This document shows positions 37,123 through 47,463 of a stretch of DNA of 64,000 bases, piece by piece (the first letter of the stretch is position 1; every line of letters starts with the position of its first letter). A program made the position numbers and the translations under genes. The stretch covers positions 89,535 through 153,534 of the forward strand of contig NZ_KB849654.1 in NCBI RefSeq assembly GCF_000368765.1. The letters are read 5' to 3'. Source of the DNA: Acinetobacter junii CIP 64.5. Its GTDB lineage: Bacteria; Pseudomonadota; Gammaproteobacteria; Pseudomonadales; Moraxellaceae. The notes under the pieces were generated by a model. It did not search any database and was not told the DNA's origin. It saw only the letters and a list, made by a program, of their open reading frames with translations.

Positions 37123-39212
37123 GAAATTCTTTACTCTCTAAAAAGTTAAAACGTACTGAAACACGCTTATTAATTATTGATGATAACCAACTTCGTTATA
37201 ATCAAATTTTGCAATTATTTTCTGCACAAGAACACAAAGTCCAAGCTTGTCTATTGGATGATTTTAAAACATTTGAAAAGCAACTGAATCTACCTTGGGA
37301 TATGGTGATTTTCGGTCGAGCTTATGATTTAAAAATCGAACAAACTCTCTCTTTGATTCAAGCATCATCACAACCTAATTTGCCCGTTTTATTGCTTGAA
37401 CCAGAAGACTTCGATGCGCAACAGTATCAAAACTATATTCATAAAGGTATCTATGATGTTCTTAGTTTAAAATCCCCTGATCATTTTTATATCAGCATCA
37501 TTCGTGCATTATCATATAGCCGATTAGTACAAGCTGAACATCGTCTATTGAATGAATTAGAAGCCGCACAAACACAAGCACAATCTTTAGTTGCAGAAAC
37601 TCATAAAGCGGTCGCAGTATTACAAGAAGGAATTCATTTCAGTGCCAACAAAGAGTATGCGACTCTTTTTGGTTTCGAGAATGAAGATGATTTGATTGGT
37701 TTACCATTACTAGATGTTTTACAACCTGAAGATTTGGCTCAATTTAAACTACGCTTCAAGAAGATTTCTCAAGGTCAATTTGAACATGCTCGCTTTGAAA
37801 TCAAAACACTCAATTCAAATGTAAAAAATAATCCATTACATGTAGAGTTTTTACCATCTGGAAATGATGATGAAATTCAACTCAATATCGAATGTCCTTC
37901 TCAAGCCACACAAAAATCCGAACCAACTACAGTCGCGCCTACTGTAACGATTGCTCCAGCAGAAAAACTTTCAAGTTTAAATTCATCTTTACAACAAATA
38001 AATCGCCATCTTAGCAATCATCCTGCAAATGTAAATGCATTAGTTTTATTTGGCTTAAATCATTGTCCAAATGAGATTTTTCAATCTGATTGGCGTGGAA
38101 CAAAGTCTTATTTTTCAAATATTCAAAATTTCATTAAAGAACAAGTCAACGTCCCAATTCATCAAATTGAAACAGCACTCTATGCCGGGTTAATCCAAGC
38201 TGAATCCAAAGAAGTATTAAATTCATTATTGATTGGTTTAAATGGTCTACAAAAACCTCAACTTCTTGTGACAGATAATCACACCTTTCCACTCCAATTA
38301 AAATTAGGATATTGTGAGTTAAATCAACCAATTTCAAATGAAACTGCTTTTGAACAATTACTCTCAAAAGCTTTTGCTACACCACTTCCTGTTTTCAATA
38401 GTCAAAAGATAGATGCCGATATCGGTCTTACAACCGAACATATTCAAACCTCTGTTAAACTAACCTTATTACAAGAGTTAAAACAGAAACTAGATGCTGG
38501 ATCGATCCAATTAAAATATCAACAACTATATGATAAGCAGGATCAACATACTCATACCTATGAGGTTACAGCAGGATTTATTCATGATAATCAATGGATT
38601 GATTTAAGTGATCTAGCCGATTTAAAAGATGATCCTGAGTTATCTGTACAACTTGACCGCTGGATTCTTGTAGAAGCGTGTAAACAACTACACAACTTTA
38701 TTACTCAATATCCAAAAGCTAAACTAATCGTTAATTTGAACCATCACATTCTAATTAACGATAAAAAATTACCTGAATTGGTCGCAAAACTTCTTACGAT
38801 TATTGGAAGCAAACAAGCTCATCCGCTTATTGTCCAATTCTCAGAGCATAGTCTGCAACAAAATCTGTCTCAAGCTCAACAGCAAGTCGCTCTGCTGCGT
38901 CAATACGGTGCTGAAATTTCAATACGCAATTTTGGTGATTCACTTTATAGCGAATCTATTCTTACGCAAATTGATACCCAATATTTATGCCTACATAGCA
39001 AACTTTCCAAGATGTTAGCTAGCGAGAAAGACATGGCAAAATTACAGGAAAAAATTCTGAATTTCATCGGTATGAAATCTGTAGAAATTTTACTGACTGA
39101 TTTAAATGATATGAATTTATTCGCAAATGCTTGGAATGTTGAAGCGCGCCTCTTACAAGGCAACTACTTCCAAAAGAAACTTGATCGTTTAACTGACGTA
39201 CAAGATCAATAG
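37119..39212 (+). CDS. FimX-like protein: degenerate REC-PAS-GGDEF-EAL
   Basis: 697 aa from a GTG that overlaps the previous stop (GTGA) and has GGGAAG seven bases upstream; an ATG at 37104 is the alternative. REC-like domain at 15-135 starts with LLIIDD but lacks the phospho-acceptor Asp (WDMVIF). PAS-like domain about 160-270. The next 150 residues fit a GGDEF fold without the GGDEF motif. EAL-like domain from about 445 with EVTAGF where EALLR would be, so no phosphodiesterase activity is expected. This is how FimX is built: a c-di-GMP sensor for type IV pilus assembly rather than an enzyme. Confidence 0.85.
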   Translation: MRNSLLSKKLKRTETRLLIIDDNQLRYNQILQLFSAQEHKVQACLLDDFKTFEKQLNLPWDMVIFGRAYDLKIEQTLSLIQASSQPNLPVLLLEPEDFDAQQYQNYIHKGIYDVLSLKSPDHFYISIIRALSYSRLVQAEHRLLNELEAAQTQAQSLVAETHKAVAVLQEGIHFSANKEYATLFGFENEDDLIGLPLLDVLQPEDLAQFKLRFKKISQGQFEHARFEIKTLNSNVKNNPLHVEFLPSGNDDEIQLNIECPSQATQKSEPTTVAPTVTIAPAEKLSSLNSSLQQINRHLSNHPANVNALVLFGLNHCPNEIFQSDWRGTKSYFSNIQNFIKEQVNVPIHQIETALYAGLIQAESKEVLNSLLIGLNGLQKPQLLVTDNHTFPLQLKLGYCELNQPISNETAFEQLLSKAFATPLPVFNSQKIDADIGLTTEHIQTSVKLTLLQELKQKLDAGSIQLKYQQLYDKQDQHTHTYEVTAGFIHDNQWIDLSDLADLKDDPELSVQLDRWILVEACKQLHNFITQYPKAKLIVNLNHHILINDKKLPELVAKLLTIIGSKQAHPLIVQFSEHSLQQNLSQAQQQVALLRQYGAEISIRNFGDSLYSESILTQIDTQYLCLHSKLSKMLASEKDMAKLQEKILNFIGMKSVEILLTDLNDMNLFANAWNVEARLLQGNYFQKKLDRLTDVQDQ

Positions 39213-39223
39213 AAATCTACCAG

Positions 39224-39246
39224 CCTCTCCTTTTACAAAGGAGAGG
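39224..39246. other. hairpin after the fimX-like gene
   Basis: CCTCTCCTTT / AAAGGAGAGG with a three-base loop, just after the stop and before the stronger terminator at 39259. No T run follows; it may protect the mRNA 3' end. Confidence 0.45.
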
Positions 39247-39258
39247 ATTAGAGACAAC

Positions 39259-39290
39259 AAAAAACGGGCATATTGCCCGTTTTTTGTTTT
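39259..39290. terminator. bidirectional terminator between the fimX-like gene and rpmE
   Basis: AAAAAACGGGCA / TGCCCGTTTTTT with loop TAT; U-tracts on both strands. Serves the two convergent genes. Confidence 0.88.
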
Positions 39291-39298
39291 TCTTGATA

Positions 39299-39523
39299 TT
39301 AACGTTTGATAGAACGTGACATACCAGAGAAACGTTGTTTGAACTTGTCGATACGACCACCAGTATCTACATTCTTTTGTTTACCAGTATAGAATGGGTG
39401 GCAAGCTGAACATACGTCAAGATAAAGAGTTTCTTTACCAAGTGCAGAACGAGTTTCGATTACGTTACCGCATGAGCAAGTAGCAACTAATTTTTCGTAT
39501 TTAGGGTGAATATCGGCGCGCAT
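39299..39523 (-). CDS. rpmE: 50S ribosomal protein L31
   Basis: 74 aa. All four zinc ligands of the zinc-binding L31 type are present: C16, C18, C38 and C41 (CSC and CSAC). The C-terminal half has the expected [12 protein letters not shown]. Single gene with its own terminator. Zinc-containing L31 is normally exchanged for a Cys-free paralogue under zinc limitation; no such paralogue lies in this window. Confidence 0.97.
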   Translation of the reverse strand: MRADIHPKYEKLVATCSCGNVIETRSALGKETLYLDVCSACHPFYTGKQKNVDTGGRIDKFKQRFSGMSRSIKR

Positions 39524-39720
39524 GGTCGATGCTCCTATTTAGTAAGAAAGGCTTAAGCTGTTATCGCAATTGATCACTCTCAAGATGAGGAAAGCAGAGT
39601 CTTAATACTCGCAGATCAATACCACAACAGACCATTTCTTTTGACTCACCGAGACATCTTAGGTCAGAGCAAAGCCAACAAGTGGCAGATATTATACGCG
39701 AATAAATTATATTTTGCTAA

Positions 39721-40689
39721 CTATTCCTGCATTGATTTTGACCATTGATTCGCAATTACCCCACAGACCATCAACTGAATTTGGTGGAAAATCATGATGG
39801 GTAATACAATCATCCCCAAAGGCTGTCCAATAAAAAGAATTTGAGCCATTGGAACACCACTCGCTAAAGTTTTTTTAGAACTACAAAAGAAAATCGTAAT
39901 TCGATCCGCTTGATTGAATCCCAACCATTTAGGTAAATACAATGCAAGTAACATTACTATGGTAAGTAAAACTGAACATGCCAGTGTTAAATAAATCAAT
40001 GTAATTCCGCTTACTTGTTGCCATAGACCAGCGACAACTGCGCTACTAAATGCGCCATAAACAACCATGAGGATTGAACCCTGATCAAAAACCTTTACAA
40101 CGCTCGGAAATTTACGCATTTGTGGGAAAATAAATGGTCTTAATAATTGACCTAAAATAAATGGCACAAGCAGCAATAATGTAATTTGTACAATTGATTT
40201 TGTCGGGTCAAAATCATGTTGACTTTGCCCTAAGATAAAATAGCTGACCAAAATCGGTGTGATAAACATGCCTATAATATTAGAAAAGGAAGCACTGCAC
40301 ACTGCACCCGCTACATTCCCTTTAGCCATAGATGTAAATGCAATCGAAGACTGAACCGTGGAAGGTAAGAAACACATAAACAAGAAGCCCCAATATAACT
40401 GTTGCCCCAATACTGGTTCTAAAACAGGTCTCGACAAAAGTCCAATCAATGGGAAAATCAAAAAAGTAAAAATAAAGACTAAGGCATGCATTCTCCAATG
40501 CAACATTCCCTCTATTACAGCTTCTCGTGATAATTTTGCACCATGTAAAAAGAAAAGAACGGCTATTGCGACTGTCGTTAAAATATTAAAATAATAAGCA
40601 AGCTGACCTGATATGGGTAACAATGTGGCTAATAAGACCATGAGTACCAATAAAATCGTAAAGCGATCTAGTGCTAATAACTTCAACAT
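39721..40689 (-). CDS. YfeH-type bile acid:sodium symporter-like transporter
   Basis: 322 aa with about ten hydrophobic helices and the SBF-like (YfeH/DUF4137) pattern: FFLHGAKLSREAV near 47-59, LPSTVQSSIAFTSMAKGN at about 108-125 and FCSSKKTLASGVPMA near 265. The polar stretches inside helices are typical of the sodium-site crossover in this fold. Substrate is unknown for most members. Stands alone between rpmE and gloA. Confidence 0.88.
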   Translation of the reverse strand: MLKLLALDRFTILLVLMVLLATLLPISGQLAYYFNILTTVAIAVLFFLHGAKLSREAVIEGMLHWRMHALVFIFTFLIFPLIGLLSRPVLEPVLGQQLYWGFLFMCFLPSTVQSSIAFTSMAKGNVAGAVCSASFSNIIGMFITPILVSYFILGQSQHDFDPTKSIVQITLLLLVPFILGQLLRPFIFPQMRKFPSVVKVFDQGSILMVVYGAFSSAVVAGLWQQVSGITLIYLTLACSVLLTIVMLLALYLPKWLGFNQADRITIFFCSSKKTLASGVPMAQILFIGQPLGMIVLPIMIFHQIQLMVCGVIANQWSKSMQE

Positions 40690-40719
40690 AATTCTTTCCC
40701 TGACCTACCCTCAAAATAA

Positions 40720-40774
40720 TAAAAAAGCCCAATATGATATTGTTGACCATTTGATCAAACCATCATACTGAGCT
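40720..40774 (-). terminator. gloA terminator
   Basis: Arms AGCTCAGTATGAT and ATCATATTGGGCT (two G-U pairs) on the minus strand followed by TTTTTTATTATTTT. An inner TTGA/TCAA pair extends the fold. Lies about 55 bases after the gloA stop. Confidence 0.75.
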
Positions 40775-40827
40775 CTATAAATAAAGCTAGTTTTTAAATA
40801 ATTAGACCTCAGTCTAACGCATTAAAA

Positions 40828-41229
40828 CTAATTATTTCTTGCATTCTGATCTTGTTGAATAAGTTCAACTTTGTAGCCATCTGGATCTTCAACAAAAGCA
40901 ATGACCGTCACACCACCTTTCATAGGCCCAGCTTCACGGACGACCTTACCGCCACGTGCTTTAATCTCTTCACATGCTTTATAAGCATCATCAACACCAA
41001 TTGCGATATGACCATAAGCATTGCCTAAATCATAACTAGATGTATCCCAATTATGAGTTAATTCAAGAACCGTATTGTTCTGCTCATCACCGTAACCCAC
41101 AAATGCGAGTGTAAAACGTCCTTCTTCGTAATCACGTTTGCGAAGTAATTGCATACCAAGCACTTCAGTATAGAACTTGAGAGATTGTTCTAAATTACCT
41201 ACTCGTAGCATTGTATGTAACATGCGCAT
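40828..41229 (-). CDS. gloA: lactoylglutathione lyase (glyoxalase I)
   Basis: Converts the methylglyoxal-glutathione hemithioacetal to S-lactoylglutathione. 133 aa with the four metal ligands in E. coli-type positions: H5, E56, H74 and E122. The sequence follows the Ni-type short GloA closely ([30 protein letters not shown]). The ATG lies two bases after the ampG-like stop, so the two are translationally coupled; the functional link between muropeptide import and methylglyoxal detoxification is not obvious. Confidence 0.97.
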   Translation of the reverse strand: MRMLHTMLRVGNLEQSLKFYTEVLGMQLLRKRDYEEGRFTLAFVGYGDEQNNTVLELTHNWDTSSYDLGNAYGHIAIGVDDAYKACEEIKARGGKVVREAGPMKGGVTVIAFVEDPDGYKVELIQQDQNARNN

Positions 41230-41231
41230 AT

Positions 41232-43409
41232 TTATTCACCTGTCTGTTGTGTTGTTTGGTTTCGTTCATGATCACGTAATAATTTCGCAACCCAAACCAC
41301 TAAAATTAGAATCGGAATACCGATTAAAGTCGTCATTAAAAAGAAATTTGGATAACCAATATTACTCACGATTGTTCCTGAATAACCACCCAATAGTTTT
41401 GGCGTTAATGTCATTAAAGAACTAAAAATTGCGTATTGAACCGCTGTAAATGAAACACTGGTTAAACTCGATAAAAAAGCAATGAATGCTGCACCAGCCA
41501 ATCCAGATGCTAAATTATCCATAATAATCGCCAAATATAACCATAAGGTACTGTAGCTTTCAATGACTTTACCAGAAAGTTCAACTGAGCTTTTTTGATC
41601 TGGTTGGATTACTTGCACTGGTTGAACATCCATATCTAAAGCGGAATCTGGATGTGTTGCTGTATCAATAAAATAAGGTCTACTTGTAGCTAATTCAGTT
41701 TGGTTGTTGTTTTTAAAATTAACTGAAGCTTTAACTAACTTCGTTGGAGAGTTTAATAAAACCTTCCCATCAACTGCTCCAGTGAATATTCCATGAGGAT
41801 CAACTTTAGCAACAATTTCTTTATCGTCAACCATAATGACAACTGGACGCTCTGTGTCTAATGTATCAAAATTTACGCCAGCAAGCTGACCTTTAATAAC
41901 TAAACTTTGCTTTAGATCATTTGAGCTAAGTTGATCATTACCACTCATTGGTAATAATTGAATCTGAGGCTTTTGTGATGCAATCAAATATGGAACTGTT
42001 AATTGAAACTTTGAGTCCGCTTCTTGCTGATATTGACTAGTGACTTGGATATCTTTTGCTTTTAATAACTGTTCACTTGGTACAGATAATTTCCAATACC
42101 CCACCTCATCCGTATCTACTTGATAGTGCTTATCTGCGATTTGTACCTCAACCTGAGATAAAGGTTTGCCTGAGTTTACCAAGCCAATAAAAATCAAATT
42201 GGTAGAACTGGCTAAAACAGCACCAACAAACATTAACTTCATAATGTTCATTCGCTGTGCCAACAAGCCCCCAAGAAAGCCACCGACAAGGCTAAATAAA
42301 ACACCATATATTTTTACTGCTTCAGCAATTTGCTCTTTAGTAAAATTCAAGTCCTGATAAAAAACATTTGAAATGACGCCAGCAATAATGTCTGAAATTC
42401 TAAAAAAACCAATAAGCAGTAATAATACTAAAGCGAGTTTTAGACCGTAGCGTTTGAAGAAATCAAGAATCGGCGCAACCCATGTTTCTTTCGCCATCTG
42501 CTGATTTACGACACCAGCTTTTACTAACCCAGAACCAACCAATAAAGCGACTGCAGTTGCGGTCAAAAAGCGAAGCGCTTCTAAACCAAATAAAGCTGCG
42601 GTATCTTTAATCTCAGCCGAAGCGGTGATGTAATTTGTGAGATTACCTGAATAGATATAGCTCACGACAAAACTGGCAACAGCAACAAAAAATACCAATA
42701 CCAAACGATAATAATCTGTCTTTTTATAATCTTTATAAATTCGATTTACTTGTGGTTCACGAATACTTAGAGTAGTGATGATACCAACACTCATGACTGC
42801 TGCCATGGCTAAGTAAGTATACTTCCAAGCTTCGTAGATATAATTCCCCTTGGCAGTTCCTAAGTAAGCCGCAAGAAATAATGCACCAGCACCAGCAACA
42901 ATCATTCCGATGCGATAACCTGCATTGTATGTCGATGCTAAGACAGTTTGCATTTCTGTTTCAGCTAACTCGATACGATAGGCATCAATCACAATATCTT
43001 GCGTAGCTGCGGAAAAGCCAAGTAATACTGCCCCAACCGCCATTTGAATAATATAACTTTGACCAAGAGCTGGGTCTGAAAATGCCATAATACAAATTGC
43101 ACATATAATTAAACACTGTGCGATTAACAGCCATGCTCGACGTCGCCCTAATGTGCGTGTTAGAAATGGGACAGGCAACTCATCAATTAATGGTGCCCAA
43201 ACAAATTTAAAAGAATAGCCTAATGCAGCCCAACTAAAAAAAGTTACTGCACTTTTTTCAATTCCTGCCTCACCTAGCCATAAAGATAAGCTAGAAAAAA
43301 TGAGTAAAATTGGTATCCCCGCTGAGAAACCTAAAAATAACATAATCAAAGCACGGCGATCTAAAAATGCTTTAAATGCAGATGCCCAACCTGTGGTTTG
43401 TGTTGTCAT
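41232..43409 (-). CDS. ampG: AmpG-like muropeptide permease with periplasmic Ig-like insert
   Basis: MFS transporter that imports anhydro-muropeptides for cell-wall recycling, in the inner membrane. N-terminal half is typical Amp[31 protein letters not shown] and [16 protein letters not shown]. At 725 aa it is well above the roughly 490-600 aa of characterised AmpG proteins. The extra length comes mainly from a hydrophilic, beta-rich block of about 200 residues (about 415-612) between two C-terminal helices, which includes [10 protein letters not shown] and VSGYW-like Ig patterns. This side should face the periplasm. Family call firm; the insert is unexplained. Confidence 0.88.
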   Translation of the reverse strand: MTTQTTGWASAFKAFLDRRALIMLFLGFSAGIPILLIFSSLSLWLGEAGIEKSAVTFFSWAALGYSFKFVWAPLIDELPVPFLTRTLGRRRAWLLIAQCLIICAICIMAFSDPALGQSYIIQMAVGAVLLGFSAATQDIVIDAYRIELAETEMQTVLASTYNAGYRIGMIVAGAGALFLAAYLGTAKGNYIYEAWKYTYLAMAAVMSVGIITTLSIREPQVNRIYKDYKKTDYYRLVLVFFVAVASFVVSYIYSGNLTNYITASAEIKDTAALFGLEALRFLTATAVALLVGSGLVKAGVVNQQMAKETWVAPILDFFKRYGLKLALVLLLLIGFFRISDIIAGVISNVFYQDLNFTKEQIAEAVKIYGVLFSLVGGFLGGLLAQRMNIMKLMFVGAVLASSTNLIFIGLVNSGKPLSQVEVQIADKHYQVDTDEVGYWKLSVPSEQLLKAKDIQVTSQYQQEADSKFQLTVPYLIASQKPQIQLLPMSGNDQLSSNDLKQSLVIKGQLAGVNFDTLDTERPVVIMVDDKEIVAKVDPHGIFTGAVDGKVLLNSPTKLVKASVNFKNNNQTELATSRPYFIDTATHPDSALDMDVQPVQVIQPDQKSSVELSGKVIESYSTLWLYLAIIMDNLASGLAGAAFIAFLSSLTSVSFTAVQYAIFSSLMTLTPKLLGGYSGTIVSNIGYPNFFLMTTLIGIPILILVVWVAKLLRDHERNQTTQQTGE

Positions 43410-43723
43410 TGGTTATTATTTTCCATGAACATGTCTGAATGTGCCTATTCAATCGTTTCTTGTGTTCGCTTGCAAGTTGCTTTGTGCAACCATTGTTTTG
43501 TTTTGTCGATAAAAAACACAAGTTCGCTTGATCTTTAGACCTAAAACTGTATACCTTTAACAGAAGTTATAAATACTTCTAAACATCTGCGATATACGTC
43601 CCAATTGACACCAAATGTTAAATGATGAATCACACCATTTATATTTGTTCGCAAGTCATGAGATATGTTTAGATGCATCTATAGTTCTAATTTCAATTAT
43701 CGTTTATTTGTTGGATATCAATA
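43410..43723. other. 314-base divergent intergenic region, ampG / Lon-like
   Basis: Must hold both promoters. I see a perfect -35-like TTGACA at 43605-43610 without a convincing -10, an inverted repeat AGAAGT / ACTTCT at 43562-43580 that could be an operator, and two similar TTCGCTTG words (around 43470 and 43523). No heat-shock-type promoter is evident. Nothing here is firm. Confidence 0.4.
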
Positions 43724-46354
43724 GTGACCCAAAAACTTGATCAAATGACTGCAACTGCACTTTCTTTAACACCAACAAACACAACTACAGCAAATTTAAA
43801 TACCTTTCCAAGCGCTTTTGACCAGACGGATATACAAGAAACATTAAAAAGAACCTCGCTAGCTTCGGAACAACTCACTCATGTTCCAGACCTACTCAAA
43901 ATTCCGAATTCGACGAAACGAATCAAACCGCTCAACAATTTTTTAGGGCAAGATCGAGCACGTGCCTCTGTTGAAGCTGGAATCTCTCTGCCTTATTCAG
44001 GTTACAATATTTTTGCTGTCGGAACTGCTGGACTTGGTAAACGAACGATGATCAAACGTTTACTGCAACAGCATGCCAAAACGATGCCAACACCTGATGA
44101 CTGGGTGTATGTCAATAATTTTAAAAATCCTAGACAACCTATCGCACTACGCTTCCCTGCTGGACAGGGCGTAAAGTTCCAAGCAGCACTTCAACAAACT
44201 TGGCAAACCATTCTTAAACAATTAGAACGTCGCTTTAGTGCAGAGACCTATCACAATCGAATTGAACGTATTCGTCAAGACACGGGTGATGTACAACAAC
44301 AAGCACTGTCCGAATTAACCAAAGAAGGCGCAGAACTCGACTTAAAACTCATTTCAAGAAATGACAAGCATGTTTTCGTGCCGATGCAATTAATCGACAA
44401 TGAATATCAAGAATTAACACAGCATGATATTGATGCTTTAAGCCAAAAAGAACGTTCTGAACTAAGCTCTAATATCCGCTACATGGAGAAAAAGTTAGAG
44501 CGTTTAGGCTTACATCTAGGCGATCTTGAAGACGATGCTCGAGATAAAGTTTCACTTTTAAATAGAGATATCGCAGCACAAGTTGTTCTACCTCGCATGG
44601 AGCAAATTTTAAATAAAAATAAAGACGTTAAAGGTTTAGAAGAATATTTAAAGCATTATGCCGAAGATGTTATAGAAAACGTTGAACTGATCTTAGAACA
44701 AGAGGAAGATGATTTCACGCCTGCTTTGTTCAATCGCGTTCCTTCAAGATATCAAGCCAATGTCATTATTGCCAATAAACCGAATAGTGGTGCTCCTGTT
44801 ATTTTTGAAGACTTCCCAACCCATTACAACTTACTTGGGCATGTCGAGCAGCTTACTCACAACGGCACAATTACGACAGATTTTACATTAATTCGTCCAG
44901 GCTCTTTACACCATGCAAATGGTGGTTTCCTTATGCTTGAAGCTGAGCAATTGCTAGAACAACCCTACGCTTGGCAAGGTTTAAAACGCGCATTAAAGTC
45001 AGGGCAACTCAAACTATCGTCTTTGGAACATATGCTGACATTGACAGGTAGTATTTCGATTGAACCTGCCGCTGTTCCACTAGATATTAAAGTCGTATTA
45101 CTGGCTGAACCTGAAATTTATTATGAAATTTTAGAAGTAGAACCAGAACTTGGTAGCGTATTTAAAATTCGTGCTGATTTTACAGACACATTACAACGTA
45201 ATGACAGCAATGAACAAGCATATATGCAGCTTATTGCTGATTATGTTCAAGCCGATAAACTTTTACCTTTTGATCGTTCTGCCCTCGCTGCACTGTTAAC
45301 TGACTCTAGTCGTCAAGCTGAAGATCAAAGCTCTTTGTCACTGCATGCTTCGACACTGGGTGATTTGATTCGTGAAGCACATCATCACGCTTTTAAGAGT
45401 GGTGATAAAATCGTAACAGATCAACACGTCAATCAAGCATTACATCATCGCCAATACCGTTTGGGTTATTTACGAGAGCTTTATTGGCAAGACTTATCAC
45501 GAGGTACTCAATTAATTGAGACTTCGGGGCATCGCTTAGGTCAAATTAATGCCCTCTCTGTTATTCATTATGCTGATGTTGAGTTTGGTCTCCCATCACG
45601 TTTGACTGCTTCTGTCTATCAAGGCGGTGGGGATATTCTTGATATTGAGCGAAGTGTAGAACTTGGCGGTTCTCTACACGCAAAAGGCGTGCTGCTCATG
45701 GCTAGTTTCCTTAAAGCTCATTTTGGTCGTGAACAAATCCTACACTTCTCTGCTGCTCTTGCATTCGAACAAAGTTATGGACAAGTTGATGGTGACAGCG
45801 CAACAGTTGCCGAACTTTCTGCTTTGATTTCGGCTATTTGTCAAATTCCAATTGATCAATCTTGGGCAATCACAGGCTCTATGAACCAACTTGGACAAGT
45901 ACAACCTATCGGCGGCGTAAATGCCAAAATTGAAGGTTTTTATGATGCTTGTAAATTGCAGGGATTAACAGGAAAGCAAGGGGTTATTATCCCTCGTCAA
46001 AACATGCAACATCTAATGCTACGCCAAGATGTTATTGATGCTGTTAATAGTGGTCAATTCCATGTTCATGCAATTGATACGATTGACCAAGCTTTAGAAA
46101 TCCTGATGGCTCGTCCTGTTGGAACACTCGATAAAAAAGGTCGATATAGCCAAAACTCAATCTATGCTGCTGTGATGGAACAACTTGAGTATTGGCAAGC
46201 GATTGAAGATGGTGAAGCAGTTGAAGATGATGAACCAAAGAAAAAGAAAAAGCGTAAAAAAACCAAAAAAGATGAAGTAGATTCAAAAGCAGCTGAAGAA
46301 TCAACCGCACAAGCGAAAAACTTAAAATCGCTGCGTAAACACAAGAAAAAATAA
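43724..46354 (+). CDS. Lon-like ATP-dependent protease (AAA_32/S16, AsrA/LonH type)
   Basis: 876-aa Lon-family protein. The ATPase part has an atypical Walker A, GTAGLGKRT, with Arg where Ser/Thr is usual, as tolerated in this subfamily. The C-terminal S16 peptidase domain has the Ser-Lys dyad S692 (DGDSATVAEL) and K735 (GGVNAKIEGF), 43 residues apart as in classic Lon. The last 60 residues are low-complexity with a Lys-rich patch (KKKKKRKKTKK). It resembles P. aeruginosa AsrA and E. coli YcbZ/LonH more than LonA. Likely a stress-related cytosolic protease. Confidence 0.92.
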   Translation: MTQKLDQMTATALSLTPTNTTTANLNTFPSAFDQTDIQETLKRTSLASEQLTHVPDLLKIPNSTKRIKPLNNFLGQDRARASVEAGISLPYSGYNIFAVGTAGLGKRTMIKRLLQQHAKTMPTPDDWVYVNNFKNPRQPIALRFPAGQGVKFQAALQQTWQTILKQLERRFSAETYHNRIERIRQDTGDVQQQALSELTKEGAELDLKLISRNDKHVFVPMQLIDNEYQELTQHDIDALSQKERSELSSNIRYMEKKLERLGLHLGDLEDDARDKVSLLNRDIAAQVVLPRMEQILNKNKDVKGLEEYLKHYAEDVIENVELILEQEEDDFTPALFNRVPSRYQANVIIANKPNSGAPVIFEDFPTHYNLLGHVEQLTHNGTITTDFTLIRPGSLHHANGGFLMLEAEQLLEQPYAWQGLKRALKSGQLKLSSLEHMLTLTGSISIEPAAVPLDIKVVLLAEPEIYYEILEVEPELGSVFKIRADFTDTLQRNDSNEQAYMQLIADYVQADKLLPFDRSALAALLTDSSRQAEDQSSLSLHASTLGDLIREAHHHAFKSGDKIVTDQHVNQALHHRQYRLGYLRELYWQDLSRGTQLIETSGHRLGQINALSVIHYADVEFGLPSRLTASVYQGGGDILDIERSVELGGSLHAKGVLLMASFLKAHFGREQILHFSAALAFEQSYGQVDGDSATVAELSALISAICQIPIDQSWAITGSMNQLGQVQPIGGVNAKIEGFYDACKLQGLTGKQGVIIPRQNMQHLMLRQDVIDAVNSGQFHVHAIDTIDQALEILMARPVGTLDKKGRYSQNSIYAAVMEQLEYWQAIEDGEAVEDDEPKKKKKRKKTKKDEVDSKAAEESTAQAKNLKSLRKHKKK

Positions 46355-46358
46355 GATG

Positions 46359-46394
46359 AAAAAAGCCATGTTCTGATGAGAACATGGCTTTTTT
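46359..46394. terminator. bidirectional terminator, Lon-like / lysR
   Basis: 16-bp perfect stem AAAAAAGCCATGTTCT / AGAACATGGCTTTTTT with a four-base loop between convergent genes. Confidence 0.93.
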
Positions 46395-46396
46395 AT

Positions 46397-47326
46397 TTAG
46401 GCCACGCCCTGCAAGGAACGCCCACCAGGAAGCTGAGCAAAATATTGTTTTAAGGCATCTATACAGCGATGGACTTTCATTGGATATTGTTCACGTTTCG
46501 AGGTCAATGCATGTAAGGTATATGCTGGCATATTCCAATCAGGTAATACCTCAACTAAAGACCCATTCACTAACTCTTTTTGAATATCCATGTATAGAAT
46601 ACGCGCGATCCCATGCCCTTGCTGGCACAAAGATTTTGCAACAAACACATTATTTGTACTTAAGCGTGTTTTCATATCGATATTTACCACTTCCCCACTT
46701 AAACCATGTCGAAATGAGAAATGCTGATAATTTTGCATTAAAGTCACTGGCAACAATTCATGATGACGTAAATCTTCTGGTCTCGAAATCGGAGGAGCTT
46801 GATTTAGATAACTTGGTGAAGCAACAAGTACCTGATCAACTCGTGCTAATGGCACTGCTGTTAACTGATGATCATCAATTTTGAGACTCATGCGGATTGC
46901 AATATCAATTCGCTCTTCAATTAAATCAATATAACGATGATCGGCTTCAAAATGGATTGCAAGTGCTTTGTGTGCAGACATCCAGTGAGAAAGTGCTGGA
47001 ATAACATGAAGCGCACCGAGTTCTGGTGTCGTTGCAATACGTAAGTCACCGACTAAATCATCGCGCAATTCATTGATGCGAATTTTGCCACGCTCTGCTG
47101 CTGCAAGCATTTCTTGACAGCTTAAAAAGAATGCTTGACCCGCTTCTGTAAGGCTTAATTTTCGTGTAGAACGATGAAGCAAAGTCACATCCATATCTTG
47201 TTCTAAAGAACGGATTTGTTGACTGACTGCGCTTGTTGTAATTCCCAGTTCTCTAGCAGCACCGCTAAATGAACTTTTTTCAACAACGCACGCAAAAACC
47301 CCCATTGCACGCAACTGATCTAGCAT
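46397..47326 (-). CDS. LysR family transcriptional regulator
   Basis: 309 aa. N-terminal winged HTH (SFSGAARELGITTSAVSQQIRSLE, residues about 18-42) and a C-terminal substrate-binding domain. Start placed at the ATG reading MLDQLRAMG because GAGGGAAG lies upstream; a TTG five codons earlier would overlap that site. It resembles regulators that control a divergent neighbour, but the nearest gene (nlpD-like/surE) is not divergent here, so the target is unknown. Confidence 0.92.
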   Translation of the reverse strand: MLDQLRAMGVFACVVEKSSFSGAARELGITTSAVSQQIRSLEQDMDVTLLHRSTRKLSLTEAGQAFFLSCQEMLAAAERGKIRINELRDDLVGDLRIATTPELGALHVIPALSHWMSAHKALAIHFEADHRYIDLIEERIDIAIRMSLKIDDHQLTAVPLARVDQVLVASPSYLNQAPPISRPEDLRHHELLPVTLMQNYQHFSFRHGLSGEVVNIDMKTRLSTNNVFVAKSLCQQGHGIARILYMDIQKELVNGSLVEVLPDWNMPAYTLHALTSKREQYPMKVHRCIDALKQYFAQLPGGRSLQGVA

Positions 47327-47463
47327 AGACTTCCCTCTCAAATTATTAATATGCTTATTGTTCTAATTAAAGCAATCAATATGAGTATACAGAGAAGTCT
47401 ACTCCTAGACTAGAGATTCTTAACAATTTGTTGAAAGTTTGTTAAACAAATAATGATGTATAT

